The translations under genes and the position numbers were made by a program. The notes beneath the pieces are model-generated. The model saw only the letters and a program-made list of their open reading frames with translations. It was not told the DNA's origin and did not search any database. Shown here piece by piece: positions 35,537 through 44,718 of a DNA stretch of 64,000 nucleotides. Each line of letters starts with the position of its first letter. The stretch's first letter is position 1. The DNA comes from Geobacteraceae bacterium (GTDB lineage: Bacteria; Desulfobacterota; Desulfuromonadia; Geobacterales; Geobacteraceae), in contig WSYB01000023.1 in the NCBI GenBank assembly GCA_009773645.1, forward strand, positions 36,513 through 100,512, written 5' to 3'.

Positions 35537-35539
35537 AGC

Positions 35540-35690
35540 CGGGATTCGGGAACTGTAAAAGGCCGGGAAACGTAAAAGGCCGGGAAGCGGGAACCGTAAA
35601 AGGCCATTACGTTTCCCGCTTCCCGCTTCCCGCTTCCCGGTTCACGGTCTTTCACGCTTCCCGGTTCACGGTCTTTCACGCTTCTTCGTC
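35540..35690. repeat. GTAAAAGGCCGGGAA and CTTCCCGGTTCACGGT tandem repeats
   Basis: Three units of GTAAAAGGCC on the left, four of CTTCCCG on the right, and a 24-base unit duplicated in tandem (TTCCCGGTTCACGGTCTTTCACGC from 35633, then again from 35657). The left and right halves are complementary and can fold into a large hairpin. The right edge runs into the last codons of hrpB. Confidence 0.75.
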
Positions 35691-38212
35691 TTCCCCGTTG
35701 GGACCGCCCGCCACGGATCATCCGGCCACGGATGCTTGGGATAGCGCCCCTTCAGTTCCTTTTTCACTTCAGGATAAACGGTGTTCCAGAAGTTCTTCAG
35801 GTCCTGGGTCACCTGGATCGGGCGGCGGGCCGGGGAGAGGAGATGGAGCAGAACGGGTACCTTTCCCCAGGCAACCGTGGGGGTATCAGCCAGGCCGAAC
35901 AATTCCTGCAGCTTGACAGCCAGCACCGGTGGTCCGTCCGGGGAATAGAGCACGGCAACCCTGGAACCGCTCGGCGCCTGGAGATGGGTTGGCGCCCCCT
36001 CATCCAGTTTGCGCACCTGCTCCCAGGTGAGAAGTCCCTTCAAGGCGGGGAGGATATCAACCCCGGAAAGAGCCGACAGCGACTTTATCCCGTTCAGGCA
36101 GGGACCGAGCCACTCTGCGAGAGTCTCAATGAGACGCCCGGTGGAAAGGTCGGGCCATCCGGAGGTCGGGAATAACTTGGCAAGAAAAAGGACCCTGGCC
36201 TGAAACTGCGCTGCCTGCGGAGTCCAGTTGAGCACCGTGAGGCCCCGGCCTTCGATTATCCCTTTGAGGAGCGCCGAGCGTACCTCATCCTCCGAAGGGG
36301 TGATCGGCCGGCTGCTTAAAACCAGCGCATGAAAGCGCTCTTCCTCGCAGGCAGTCACCCTCCCCTCCACATCGTCCCACACCACCATCCGCTGCCGAAC
36401 GATATTCGCGGCACATTCGGTTCGCACAGCTTCCAGAGCGATGGCACTGGCCAGATGGATCATGCCGTCACCACGCTCACCCCCTTCCATGGCAACTGCC
36501 ACTATATAGGTCTGATCGCGCAGGGCGCTCCGCTGAGAAAGCCTCCCCCCCCGGCCGTTAGCCAGAAGGTAACGGTCCGACCCGGGTTCACGCTGCCGGG
36601 CAATCCGGTCCGGATATGCCCAGGCAAGCATAAGCCCCACAATCACGGCAGAAGCGGTCGCCGGAGCGTCTTTGATCCCGAGCAGTCTGCGAAAATGCAT
36701 GGCAACCCGATCAACGGCCTTGCAGGCATGGAGGTCCACTTCACCAGGCGCAGCCCCGGTGCCGGCCAATCCCCTTTTGCGCCAGTGAGCCAAAGCCTCC
36801 ACACGGTCCAGCATGTCGCTGTCGCTTACATAGTTACCAGCAGCCGGCCGATTCCCCCTGAAGATGTCCCTCTCCGACAACAGGGCCGCCAGATCGCAGG
36901 CCAGCGCACCGTATCCCCTCCTGTGGGCCGCCTTCAACAGATGGGCCAATCGAGGATGGACAGGTAGCGCGGCCATCTCTCTCCCCGTCCCGGTAATTAA
37001 TCCTTGCCGATCCAGCGCCCCAAGGGTAATCAGGAGCCGGCGCCCCTCAGCCAGCGCGGCAGGAGAAGGGGAATCGAGCCAGGAGAGGGTTTCGGCATCG
37101 CTTATCCCCCACCGGGCAAGGTCGAGTGCAAGTGAAGTGAGGTCAGAGGTGCGTATTTCAGGAGGAGCTGAAGGGATAAGGGTGCGCTGGGTGTGTTCGG
37201 ACCAGAGCCGGTAACAGACTCCCGGTCCCAGACGCCCGGCGCGGCCCGTCCGCTGTTCGGCGGATGCCGCCGACACCCGCACCGTTACGAGCCGGTCAAG
37301 TCCCGATGCGGGATCGAACTGCTGCCGGCGGCTCCAGCCGCTGTCGATGACCACACATACACCTTCAATGGTCAAGCTCGTCTCGGCGATGTTGGTTGCC
37401 AGCACCACCTTGCGCCGTCCTGCCGGCATAATGGCCTGTTCCTGCGCCGCAAAGGGAAGGTCGCCATAGAGGGGACAGATCAAGGGTGGAGGCTGCGTAT
37501 CCAGCGTCTCTTCCAGAAACTTCCGGCAGCGCCGGATCTCACCCGCTCCGGGTAGAAACACGAGAATATCACCCTCCGTCTCCCCCATGGCCCGCCTGAT
37601 GGCCCGGTAAGCGGTTTCCGCACAATCCCCTTCCTCCTCCCTTTCCAGGTAACGGATTTCGACCGGATAACTTTTCCCCTGGCTGGTGATGACTGGAGCA
37701 TCCCCCAGCAGCCGGGCAATCGGCCCCCCTTCGAGGGTCGCCGACATGACAATGATCTTCAGGTCTTCCCGAACCCCTTTCTGTACGTCCAGGCACAGTG
37801 CCAGGGCCAGGTCGGCATTGAGGTTCCGCTCGTGGAACTCGTCAAAAATCACCACCCCAACCTCTTCCAGGAGAGGATCTGACTGGAGCCGGTTTGTAAG
37901 GATTCCCTCCGTAACCACCTCGATCCGCGTGGCAGGGGAAACCTTCCGCTCGAAACGGATGGCGTATCCGACCGTCCTTCCTACCTCCTCACCGAGGCAG
38001 GAAGCCATCCATCGGGCTGCATTGGCGGCAGCCAGACGGCGCGGTTCCAGCATCACAATTCGTTTATTTTTCAGGAAAGGCTCGTTGAGCAGGGCAAGGG
38101 GGACCCTCGTGGTCTTCCCGGCGCCGGGCGGAGCCTGCAAAACCGCGGCAGAATGGTTTTCCAGGGCTGTCAGTAACTGGGGAAGGACTTCATCGATGGG
38201 GAGTCGCGTCAT
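35666..38212 (-). CDS. hrpB: ATP-dependent helicase HrpB
   Basis: An approximately 848-residue DExH-box (DEAH/RHA) helicase. It has QAPPGAGKTTRVPLALL (Walker A), DEFHERN (DExH box), SATLEG (motif III) and EQRTGRAGRLGPG (motif VI), then the HrpB-specific C-terminal domain. The ATG at 38212 gives the standard MTRLPIDEVLPQLLTALEN start; a TTG at 38248 overlapping the HAD gene is possible. No strong ribosome site precedes either. The final residues (TKKRERP) are encoded by intergenic repeat sequence, so the end may have drifted. Substrate RNA is unknown. Confidence 0.92.
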   Translation of the reverse strand: MTRLPIDEVLPQLLTALENHSAAVLQAPPGAGKTTRVPLALLNEPFLKNKRIVMLEPRRLAAANAARWMASCLGEEVGRTVGYAIRFERKVSPATRIEVVTEGILTNRLQSDPLLEEVGVVIFDEFHERNLNADLALALCLDVQKGVREDLKIIVMSATLEGGPIARLLGDAPVITSQGKSYPVEIRYLEREEEGDCAETAYRAIRRAMGETEGDILVFLPGAGEIRRCRKFLEETLDTQPPPLICPLYGDLPFAAQEQAIMPAGRRKVVLATNIAETSLTIEGVCVVIDSGWSRRQQFDPASGLDRLVTVRVSAASAEQRTGRAGRLGPGVCYRLWSEHTQRTLIPSAPPEIRTSDLTSLALDLARWGISDAETLSWLDSPSPAALAEGRRLLITLGALDRQGLITGTGREMAALPVHPRLAHLLKAAHRRGYGALACDLAALLSERDIFRGNRPAAGNYVSDSDMLDRVEALAHWRKRGLAGTGAAPGEVDLHACKAVDRVAMHFRRLLGIKDAPATASAVIVGLMLAWAYPDRIARQREPGSDRYLLANGRGGRLSQRSALRDQTYIVAVAMEGGERGDGMIHLASAIALEAVRTECAANIVRQRMVVWDDVEGRVTACEEERFHALVLSSRPITPSEDEVRSALLKGIIEGRGLTVLNWTPQAAQFQARVLFLAKLFPTSGWPDLSTGRLIETLAEWLGPCLNGIKSLSALSGVDILPALKGLLTWEQVRKLDEGAPTHLQAPSGSRVAVLYSPDGPPVLAVKLQELFGLADTPTVAWGKVPVLLHLLSPARRPIQVTQDLKNFWNTVYPEVKKELKGRYPKHPWPDDPWRAVPTGKTKKRERP

Positions 38213-38220
38213 GGCAGGGG

Positions 38221-38898
38221 TTAAAAAATACGGCGAAGGCTCTGACAATCGATTCCCGCAAGGGAATCGACTACACGAAAGGCATGTTCGAGCCTCTCCT
38301 CCGGATAGCTGTTGGCCACCGCCAGGACCTTAAGCCCGGCGCCGGTGGCAGACGCTATCCCGGCCGGGGTATCCTCAACGGCGAGGCAAGTCTCCGGAAC
38401 GATACCTTTCTGCGGGAAAAGGGCGGCGAGTTTTTCCACCGCGAGGAGGTAACTCGCGGGATCGGGCTTGCTGGCTGCAACATCCTCGGCGGTGACAACC
38501 GCATCGAAGGCTCCGGCAATTCCCAGCTGTCCCAGGATTGGGTTGATGTCAGACCGGAGAGCGCCGCTGCAAAGACCGATGGGGAGGTTCCCCTCAAGGG
38601 AACCGATCAGCTCTAGCACCCCCGGATAGGGCTCCACGCCGGAGTCGATGATCCTGCTGAAGGCACCGGCCTTTTGGTCGATGAGAACCTTCAGCTCCTG
38701 ACCGTCGATCGTTTTACCCCCCGCACGGAACGCCTCGCGGAAGGCATCCCTGTCGTCAAAGCCTATGTAGCGACGGAGATACTCCTCCCACGAGTAACCG
38801 AGCCCCAAGGGGACCAGTATCTCCTGAAAAGCCTTGTAGTGGAGCGGTTCGGTATCGACGATAATCCCGTCAAAATCGAAGATGACGGCTGCCAGCAT
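38221..38898 (-). CDS. HAD-superfamily phosphatase/phosphomutase (beta-PGM-like)
   Basis: A 225-residue HAD hydrolase with a helical cap after motif I. FDFDGIIVDTEP is motif I with the nucleophilic and acid/base aspartates, LCSGALRSD is motif II, SKPDPASYL supplies motif III lysine, and AVEDTPAGIASA is motif IV. The layout matches beta-phosphoglucomutase and phosphoglycolate phosphatase-like enzymes. AAGGAG is 7 bases before the ATG. Its substrate is not determined by the sequence. Confidence 0.9.
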   Translation of the reverse strand: MLAAVIFDFDGIIVDTEPLHYKAFQEILVPLGLGYSWEEYLRRYIGFDDRDAFREAFRAGGKTIDGQELKVLIDQKAGAFSRIIDSGVEPYPGVLELIGSLEGNLPIGLCSGALRSDINPILGQLGIAGAFDAVVTAEDVAASKPDPASYLLAVEKLAALFPQKGIVPETCLAVEDTPAGIASATGAGLKVLAVANSYPEERLEHAFRVVDSLAGIDCQSLRRIF

Positions 38899-38937
38899 TC
38901 TCTTCTCCTTATTCTGTGCCGTTGAGCGGGGCAGTCT

Positions 38938-39750
38938 CTACCATCTGCCGAGGAGGACAAGTGAAACTGAATTCCCCGTCGCCGTGGGCGCAACCGTGAA
39001 TTTGCTCCGCCCCTTTTCTCCGTGGTAGCGGGTCACCACCCGGCCGCAGAGCTCGCCGATCGCCGCACCGAGGACGACATCGCTCGCCCAGTGCTTGTCC
39101 TGATAGATGCGTGAAAAGCCGACGAAGGTGGCGGCGGCATAGTACGACATTTTAGCGACGACGTTCTCGGAGGTGGCGGCAAGAACGGAAGCCATGGCAA
39201 ACGAGCTTGCGGTATGCATGGAGGGCATGGAATCATAGTCGGAGTGGAACCGGAAGGGGCGGAAACTCCCCTTGTCCCCGCTGGTAAAGGGTCGGCCCCG
39301 GCCGATCGCCTCTTTCAGGAGATAGGTTGCCGCATCAGCCAGCAGAACGGATTCCCCCAGCATCTCGCCGAGCTCTTTATGCTTGGGGGAATCTGCAACT
39401 ATCCCACCGCCGTACACGGCAGCCGCCACCCCCAGGTGCACAAAGGGATTGCCGACAAGACTTCCCGCATCGGCCGCCTTATCGAGGGTGTTGCTTTTGG
39501 CCCCCTGGACCTTCCCTCTGATGTCACCGTCGTAGACGTAAGTAAGCCCCACCGCTCCAGCAGCGGCGAGTGTCCCGAGAAGCCCGTATCCTTCCGGGTC
39601 GATGGGAGTGGATACCACCTGCACAGCTTCTTCGCCGAAACGATGCGCCTCATCCTTGATAGCCGTTACGCTGGTAAAGAGATTGTCGCCACCCCAGGCT
39701 GTTGAAGCAAGGATGATGCTGACAAGAACTGCCGAGATGAAACGAAGCAC
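38938..39750 (-). CDS. PAP2-family membrane-associated phosphatase
   Basis: A 270-residue exported protein with a signal peptide (MLRFISAVLVSIILASTAWG) and a PAP2 phosphatase domain. The three motifs are KEAIGRGRP, SMPSMHTASSF (PSMH in place of PSGH) and SRIYQDKHWASDVVLG, all with catalytic residues present. The start codon is GTG at 39750. It lies in the run of genes behind the polysaccharide export operon, where undecaprenyl pyrophosphate recycling would make sense, but outer membrane lipid phosphatase roles are equally possible. Confidence 0.88.
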   Translation of the reverse strand: MLRFISAVLVSIILASTAWGGDNLFTSVTAIKDEAHRFGEEAVQVVSTPIDPEGYGLLGTLAAAGAVGLTYVYDGDIRGKVQGAKSNTLDKAADAGSLVGNPFVHLGVAAAVYGGGIVADSPKHKELGEMLGESVLLADAATYLLKEAIGRGRPFTSGDKGSFRPFRFHSDYDSMPSMHTASSFAMASVLAATSENVVAKMSYYAAATFVGFSRIYQDKHWASDVVLGAAIGELCGRVVTRYHGEKGRSKFTVAPTATGNSVSLVLLGRW

Positions 39751-39773
39751 GGGATATCCCCTTCACCTGCAAA

Positions 39774-40157
39774 TCAGGATTTTTGCAGATACCGTACGCA
39801 GACGACCAGAGTGCAAGCCGCTGCCGCGCCGACGATATCCGCCGCCAGGTCACTCGCCTCAGCGGTCCTGGTCGTGGTGAAAATGCCCTGGGCCACCTCA
39901 ATCAAGGCACCGAAAATGACCGACCCTACCGCGGCGGAGGTCAATCTGCGCCTGAAAACGGAGCAGTTGGTGAAGGCATGAAATCCCAGCAGGGTGAGGA
40001 GCCCGTAGGCAGCAGCATGCTGGAACTTGTCCCAGCCGAGCAGTCCTCCCCTCAGGACGGGGGGGGATGGGATCAGGGAAAGCCACGTGATAACAACTCC
40101 CCAGGCGAGGAACACCAGCCAGCGGGGAAAGGAAGTACCCATGGTTTTATCCGACAA
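39774..40157 (-). CDS. VanZ-like membrane protein
   Basis: A 127-residue protein with four predicted membrane helices. It has the VanZ-like signature WDKFQHAAAYGLLTLLGF, then FGALIEVAQGIF and ASDLAADIVGAAAA. The start is either TTG at 40157, which has GAGG 7 bases upstream, or ATG at 40142. VanZ-like proteins often accompany exopolysaccharide genes, as here between the Wzz-like gene and PAP2. No activity is established for the family outside teicoplanin resistance. Confidence 0.85.
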   Translation of the reverse strand: MSDKTMGTSFPRWLVFLAWGVVITWLSLIPSPPVLRGGLLGWDKFQHAAAYGLLTLLGFHAFTNCSVFRRRLTSAAVGSVIFGALIEVAQGIFTTTRTAEASDLAADIVGAAAACTLVVCVRYLQKS

Positions 40158-40166
40158 TACGCAACC

Positions 40167-41384
40167 TCACAGCGCTTTCTTCTTCCTGCTGAGGGACAGG
40201 GAATCCTTGATCGCCTGCCAGCGCACCTTATCTTCATCCGGCATCCTTTCACAGTATTCCTGGATGAAGATGACAAATATCGAACAAAAAAATGCGGTGA
40301 CGGTGGCAAGGATCACGATCAGCGAGCGCTTCGGCTTGCTCTTTTTCAAGGGAGCTACCGCCTCGTCCAGCACCTGCAACGAAGAGGAGTCCTTGGCTTC
40401 GCTAAGTTTGGCCATCTCGTACTGCTTGGTCAGCTGTTCGAAAATGGCCTCCTGGATCTTGAGCTCACGCATCAGGCGCACGTATGCCAAACCGAGATTG
40501 GGGACATTCCCCACCGTGGGGATGACGCTGTCTCCCCCGCCGCTGCCCGCCATGGCGGCATACTGGCTGCGCAGCTTCGCCAGGGAGGTCTGGTGCATCC
40601 TGACTTCGGGACTTTCATCGGTCTGAAACCCCTGGAGGGTCGCCAGTTGGACCTCCTTGCTGGCTATTTCGGCCTTCAGCCGCGCAATGCCCTGGATTGT
40701 CACAGCCGCCTGGGAATCCACCTTGATCGTCTTGTGCCGTTCCTGGAAGAATTTCAGATCGGTTTCCGCCGTCTTCAGGTCCTGCTTCACCACGTCGAGA
40801 CGCTTTTCCAGGAAAGCCCGCTCCGTTCCCGCCTTGGTCAGATTCAACTGGACGCTCTTCCTGCCGAGCTCATCCACCATGGCATTTGCGAGCCGGGCGG
40901 CCATTTTAGGGTCTTTGCTGTCGGCGGCAACGGTAATGATGCCGTCTTTACCTGCCTGTACCTTAATGGAACCTTCCAGAGCCCTTCTCGCATCCTCGTG
41001 GGTTTTGGTCTTGAACTCCCTCTTTAAATCCAGTCGTTTAACCACCGCATCACCAACAGACCGGCTCTTAAGAATGCCGATATAGAGGTCCGACCCCCCC
41101 CCCAGTCCCATAGACCCGCCTGCCAGTCCCGCCAGCCCCCCCATCTGACCGAGAAGGGCGGAGAGTCCTCCTCCTGTTTCTTTCTGGGGAGGGAGAATCT
41201 TGGCGGTGGCCGTGTAAATATTGGGAAGCGTCAGGCTGTAGACAACGGCAAGCACGGCAACAACGCCGCAGAGCTTGACGATCACCGCCTTCCTCCTGGC
41301 AATGACCTGCAACAGTTCCAGAAGATTTATTTCCTGCTCTTCCACGTGCGTCTCCGTCGCATCCTCTTCATGTAAGCGCGTCAT
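40167..41384 (-). CDS. Wzz/GNVR chain-length determinant-like inner membrane protein
   Basis: A 405-residue polysaccharide co-polymerase without a kinase domain. The first membrane helix is around residue 35-55 (AVIVKLCGVVAVLAVVYSLTLP), then a glycine-rich loop (GGLSALLGQMGGLAGLAGGSMGLGGG, broken in description), a long coiled coil (about 180-290), a GNVR-like P-rich segment (VLDEAVAPLKKSKPKRS) and a second helix. It starts 2 bases after the stop of the SLBB export gene, so the two are co-expressed and probably span the envelope together. Confidence 0.9.
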   Translation of the reverse strand: MTRLHEEDATETHVEEQEINLLELLQVIARRKAVIVKLCGVVAVLAVVYSLTLPNIYTATAKILPPQKETGGGLSALLGQMGGLAGLAGGSMGLGGGSDLYIGILKSRSVGDAVVKRLDLKREFKTKTHEDARRALEGSIKVQAGKDGIITVAADSKDPKMAARLANAMVDELGRKSVQLNLTKAGTERAFLEKRLDVVKQDLKTAETDLKFFQERHKTIKVDSQAAVTIQGIARLKAEIASKEVQLATLQGFQTDESPEVRMHQTSLAKLRSQYAAMAGSGGGDSVIPTVGNVPNLGLAYVRLMRELKIQEAIFEQLTKQYEMAKLSEAKDSSSLQVLDEAVAPLKKSKPKRSLIVILATVTAFFCSIFVIFIQEYCERMPDEDKVRWQAIKDSLSLSRKKKAL

Positions 41385-41386
41385 GT

Positions 41387-44260
41387 CTACAACCCGGCCG
41401 CTAAGATAACACCGGCAGTGAGCGCTATCTGCGAGAGTATGGTGGTAATATCCTTGATGTTCCTCATCCAGGCGATTCTTTCCAGGCGTTGCGGGACGAC
41501 CAGCGTATCGCCTGGGTCCATGGTGGTGGACATGAACCCGCCGAACGTCCAGCTGCGCGCATCATCGTCCCAGCGGATTCCCGACGATGACTGCTGTCTG
41601 CTCATCACCGAACCGTCCGCCTTGATCAGGTACATCTCGTCCTCTTCGGCATCTCTGGTGGGACCGCCAGACTTTTTCAGGTAGAAACCGATGTTTTTTG
41701 CGGGGAGGTAGACGAGGGTGGTCTGATTGTACACCTGCCCCATGACGCTGACCACGCTCGGTGTCTGGGGGATTTTGAGGGTGTCCCCCCCTTGCAGTTC
41801 CAGGTCATAGGGACTCTTCTGCAATTCGTCCAGGGATGCGAGATGGAGAACCACCCTCCCTTCGGCTTTCACCGTTCTGAGCTTGTCCAGTCCCTTCATC
41901 AACCCTTCCAGCGCTGCCCTGGTGGCATCCAGCTCCTCCTTGGATGCGGAGAGGGCGGCCAGTTCCCCCTGTTTCTGCATGATATCATTTTCGGTCCTGG
42001 CGATCACCTCGTTCATCCGCTTCTGCTGGCTCTCCTGAACGGACTTCCTGGTAAACTTCGCCCCCCTGAGATACGCCTTGTCGCTGTATCCACCGGCCCG
42101 ACTTATCACCGAACTGAGCCGTTCCCCCTTGGCAATGGAGTAAACGCCGGGGAATTTTACCTCACCACTCAGGGTTACAAACCTGTCGGTTGCCTCCAAC
42201 CAGTCGACGATCCCGCGGACGATCAGGACGTCGTCCGGATGCAACTCCATATTCTGCTGAGGGTCACCGGCCAGCGCTTTTCCCAGATCGATACCGATGC
42301 GGGTCGCATTGGCCTTGCCGTTTTCAACGACAATCCGGGTCAGTTCGGCGTTGCTGAGATACGCGTTCCGCTTCAGGCTGCCGGCCGCGGTCACCAGATC
42401 GCGCACCGTCATCCGGGGATAGAAATCAAAGGTGCCGGGATTAACTACCTGTCCGTTGATGGAAACGGTCGGCTTTTCCTGCATCTCCCAGCGGGAAAAC
42501 ACCTTGACGGTATCCTGTTCCTGCAGGAGAAGATTTTCTTCGGCATCCCCATCCAGGGCCTTTTTCAGGTTAAACGACAGAATTTCCCGGTGCAGGTCGG
42601 GCGGCACGAGCCGGGCAACTTCACCGGCCTCCAGGTATGAATCGGGCAAAAGTACCGCAAACGACGGAATGACGTCGGTTATCCTCATTCCCGCCCTGAA
42701 TTGGTAATCACCCGGCCGGGCAACATTCCCCTTGAGACTTACAACCTTCCGTACCGCTTCGTTGACCGGGAAAACCTTCACCATATCCCTGTCAAAAACT
42801 TCCACGCCGGCCAGATCAACGTCAAGCGACTGCCCCTTCGGCTCATAATCCAGGGCGATCCTGGCGCTGTTCCCCTCGATCCTCTCAACCTGGATCCTGC
42901 CGGTATCACCCGCGGCGGTAATACCACCGGCCGTGGCCAGGACCTGGGGAAGCGCGGTCTTATCCTTCAGCTCATAAATGCCGGGACGTTTGACTTCACC
43001 CGCCACCGCCACCACCGGTCCGATGACCGGGACAAAAAGCGTATCGCCGTTTTCCAAGCGGACATCCTTGCTCCTGTCGCCGGAAAGGAACATGTCGTAG
43101 AGGTCGATCTGCTGGACGACCTTCCCTTCCTTGAGGAGGTTGATTTTACGCAGGGAGCCGTTTAATGAAGGACCGCCGGCGGCAGAGAGGGCATTGATCG
43201 TCGTCGCCAAAGAACTGACCCGATAGGTGCCCGGCGCTTTCACTTCGCCAACGACAAAGACCTGGATGGTACGCAGTTTTCCCAGCGTGACATTCAGGTC
43301 ATAATTCTTGTAGATACGTGAAATCGCCTTGTTGATGACTTCTTTGGCCTGCCCGTAACTGAGCCCCCAAACCTTGACGTTGCCGATCTTCGGGATGGAA
43401 ATTTCGCCGTTTCTATCAACATTTGCATCATACCGTGCCTGCATCCCCCCCCACAGATCGATACGTAGGGAATCCCCAGGGCCGATGATGTAGTCGGAGC
43501 CGACCGGCAGGGTATCAAGTGATGCAGCCGAGGCTTGGCTGAACTTGAAAAAATCATAGCCGAACTGGCGCAGCTTTCTCTTGAAGGGCCGTGCTTCAAT
43601 TTTGTCCTGCAGGGTAACGCTTTCCCTGGCAAACGTTTTCTCCAGGGGGGAACCGCTCTCTTCTTCGGTCACCGGGGCAAACCGCTCTTCCCCGGAAGAG
43701 ACGAAAACTTTATTATCTTTTGACGCCGCCTGAACCTGGACAAAATATACCTGGTTGTTTTTTAACCCCCGGAGCTTGTAGTCTGTGACAGTTCCCACAG
43801 CGATCTTTTTGCGCGGCAGCCCCGATTCGGTGCCGACAAAAATTGTATATTTCAGCGGTGAATCGTCGGCTTTTTGCGGCAGGTTGGTCACGGTCCAGCT
43901 TAATGCCGCCAACCCATCACCGGGCTCTATCTTCAACATAATTTTTGGTACTATCTGCGGTGCTTCGCCGGTGGTTATTCCCTCTGCGCCCGACATCCCT
44001 TTTTCATAAGCCTTGCGCAGTTCCATCATAAGATTGGGATCGGTTGCCTCTTTTCCCCCCCCGGCTTCACCCATTGATGCCCCCGGCAAGCCCGCTGATT
44101 TTCCACCGCCACTCGCGGGAAGGGCTTCCATACCGATGTTGTCGTCAAAGCCACTGTCCTCAAGGCCATTTGGAAGGTCTTCGGCAAAAGCGGAAAAAAC
44201 CGAGATGCACATCAGGAACAGCAGACCCATGATAACTGAAGATTTTGTCACAACGTTCAT
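41387..44260 (-). CDS. Wza-like polysaccharide export outer membrane protein with many SLBB domains
   Basis: A 957-residue exported protein, far longer than Wza (about 380). A signal peptide (1-26) is followed by a low-complexity Gly/Ala segment, then a fibronectin type III-like domain (about 110-200, LSWTVTNLPQKADDSPLKYTIFVG), a Poly_export domain (about 250-340, YIIGPGDSLRIDLWGG) and a chain of about six SLBB units (for example VFVVGEVKAPGTY, VAVAGEVKRPGIYEL, VSINGQVVNPGTFDFYP, VTLSGEVKFPGVYSI). A hydrophobic C-terminal helix (residues ~935-957) ends it. GGGGAG lies 4 bases before the ATG. It should form the outer membrane channel for an exopolysaccharide. Confidence 0.93.
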   Translation of the reverse strand: MNVVTKSSVIMGLLFLMCISVFSAFAEDLPNGLEDSGFDDNIGMEALPASGGGKSAGLPGASMGEAGGGKEATDPNLMMELRKAYEKGMSGAEGITTGEAPQIVPKIMLKIEPGDGLAALSWTVTNLPQKADDSPLKYTIFVGTESGLPRKKIAVGTVTDYKLRGLKNNQVYFVQVQAASKDNKVFVSSGEERFAPVTEEESGSPLEKTFARESVTLQDKIEARPFKRKLRQFGYDFFKFSQASAASLDTLPVGSDYIIGPGDSLRIDLWGGMQARYDANVDRNGEISIPKIGNVKVWGLSYGQAKEVINKAISRIYKNYDLNVTLGKLRTIQVFVVGEVKAPGTYRVSSLATTINALSAAGGPSLNGSLRKINLLKEGKVVQQIDLYDMFLSGDRSKDVRLENGDTLFVPVIGPVVAVAGEVKRPGIYELKDKTALPQVLATAGGITAAGDTGRIQVERIEGNSARIALDYEPKGQSLDVDLAGVEVFDRDMVKVFPVNEAVRKVVSLKGNVARPGDYQFRAGMRITDVIPSFAVLLPDSYLEAGEVARLVPPDLHREILSFNLKKALDGDAEENLLLQEQDTVKVFSRWEMQEKPTVSINGQVVNPGTFDFYPRMTVRDLVTAAGSLKRNAYLSNAELTRIVVENGKANATRIGIDLGKALAGDPQQNMELHPDDVLIVRGIVDWLEATDRFVTLSGEVKFPGVYSIAKGERLSSVISRAGGYSDKAYLRGAKFTRKSVQESQQKRMNEVIARTENDIMQKQGELAALSASKEELDATRAALEGLMKGLDKLRTVKAEGRVVLHLASLDELQKSPYDLELQGGDTLKIPQTPSVVSVMGQVYNQTTLVYLPAKNIGFYLKKSGGPTRDAEEDEMYLIKADGSVMSRQQSSSGIRWDDDARSWTFGGFMSTTMDPGDTLVVPQRLERIAWMRNIKDITTILSQIALTAGVILAAGL

Positions 44261-44339
44261 GTTCTCCCCTGGAACTAATGATACTTACAGCATTGTGCCT
44301 TGCGCGCATCGGGTACGTTGGTGCTCGTAAACAAAAAAA

Positions 44340-44372
44340 CAGCAACTCTTGGTAAAAGAATTACTGTCGCTG
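44340..44372 (-). terminator. Terminator after the tRNA-Glu gene
   Basis: CAGCGAC and GTTGCTG pair around a loop of about 19 bases; read leftward TTTTTTT follows. It ends the tRNA-Gln/tRNA-Glu transcript. Confidence 0.6.
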
Positions 44373-44379
44373 AGATAAA

Positions 44380-44454
44380 TGGTGATCCCAAGGGGACTTG
44401 AACCCCTGTTACCGACGTGAAAGGCCGGTGTCCTAACCGCTAGACGATGGGACC
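44380..44454 (-). tRNA. tRNA-Glu (anticodon TTC)
   Basis: The complementary strand folds into a full cloverleaf: acceptor GGTCCCA/TGGGATC, anticodon stem CCGGC/GTCGG with loop CTTTCAC, and a T-arm GGTTCAAGT flanked by CAGGG/CCCTT-type pairing. The anticodon is TTC. CCA is encoded. One G-T wobble lies in the acceptor stem. Confidence 0.96.
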
Positions 44455-44461
44455 AGTAAAC

Positions 44462-44553
44462 CGGTGAAGCGTGAACAGTGCATGGTGAAAGGTTCAATAA
44501 AACATTGGTAAGCCGTCCACACTTCACTTTTCACACTTCACTTTTCACTTTTA
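44462..44553. repeat. Inverted GTGAA repeats between the tRNA genes
   Basis: GGTGAAGCGTGAACAGTGCATGGTGAAAGG faces ACACTTCACTTTTCACACTTCACTTTTCAC, broken here by position: left part 44462-44492, right part 44519-44550. They can pair to form a hairpin inside the tRNA transcript. Confidence 0.65.
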
Positions 44554-44554
44554 T

Positions 44555-44629
44555 TGGCTGGGGTGCGAGGATTTGAACCTCGGAATGACGGAGTCAGAGT
44601 CCGTTGCCTTACCGCTTGGCGACACCCCA
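44555..44629 (-). tRNA. tRNA-Gln (anticodon CTG)
   Basis: Cloverleaf on the complementary strand: acceptor TGGGGTG/CACCCCA, D-arm GCC...GGT, anticodon stem ACGGA/TCCGT with loop CTCTGAC (anticodon CTG, reads CAG), T-loop TTCAAAT, and encoded CCA. It lies 100 bases upstream of tRNA-Glu on the same strand. Confidence 0.95.
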
Positions 44630-44718
44630 ATGGCAAGGACAGATATATAACAAAGATGCCGGCATGCGTCAAGGATTATTAAGCTGAGTGGGCGGATGTT
44701 TTCTCTGCTGTTCTCTCC

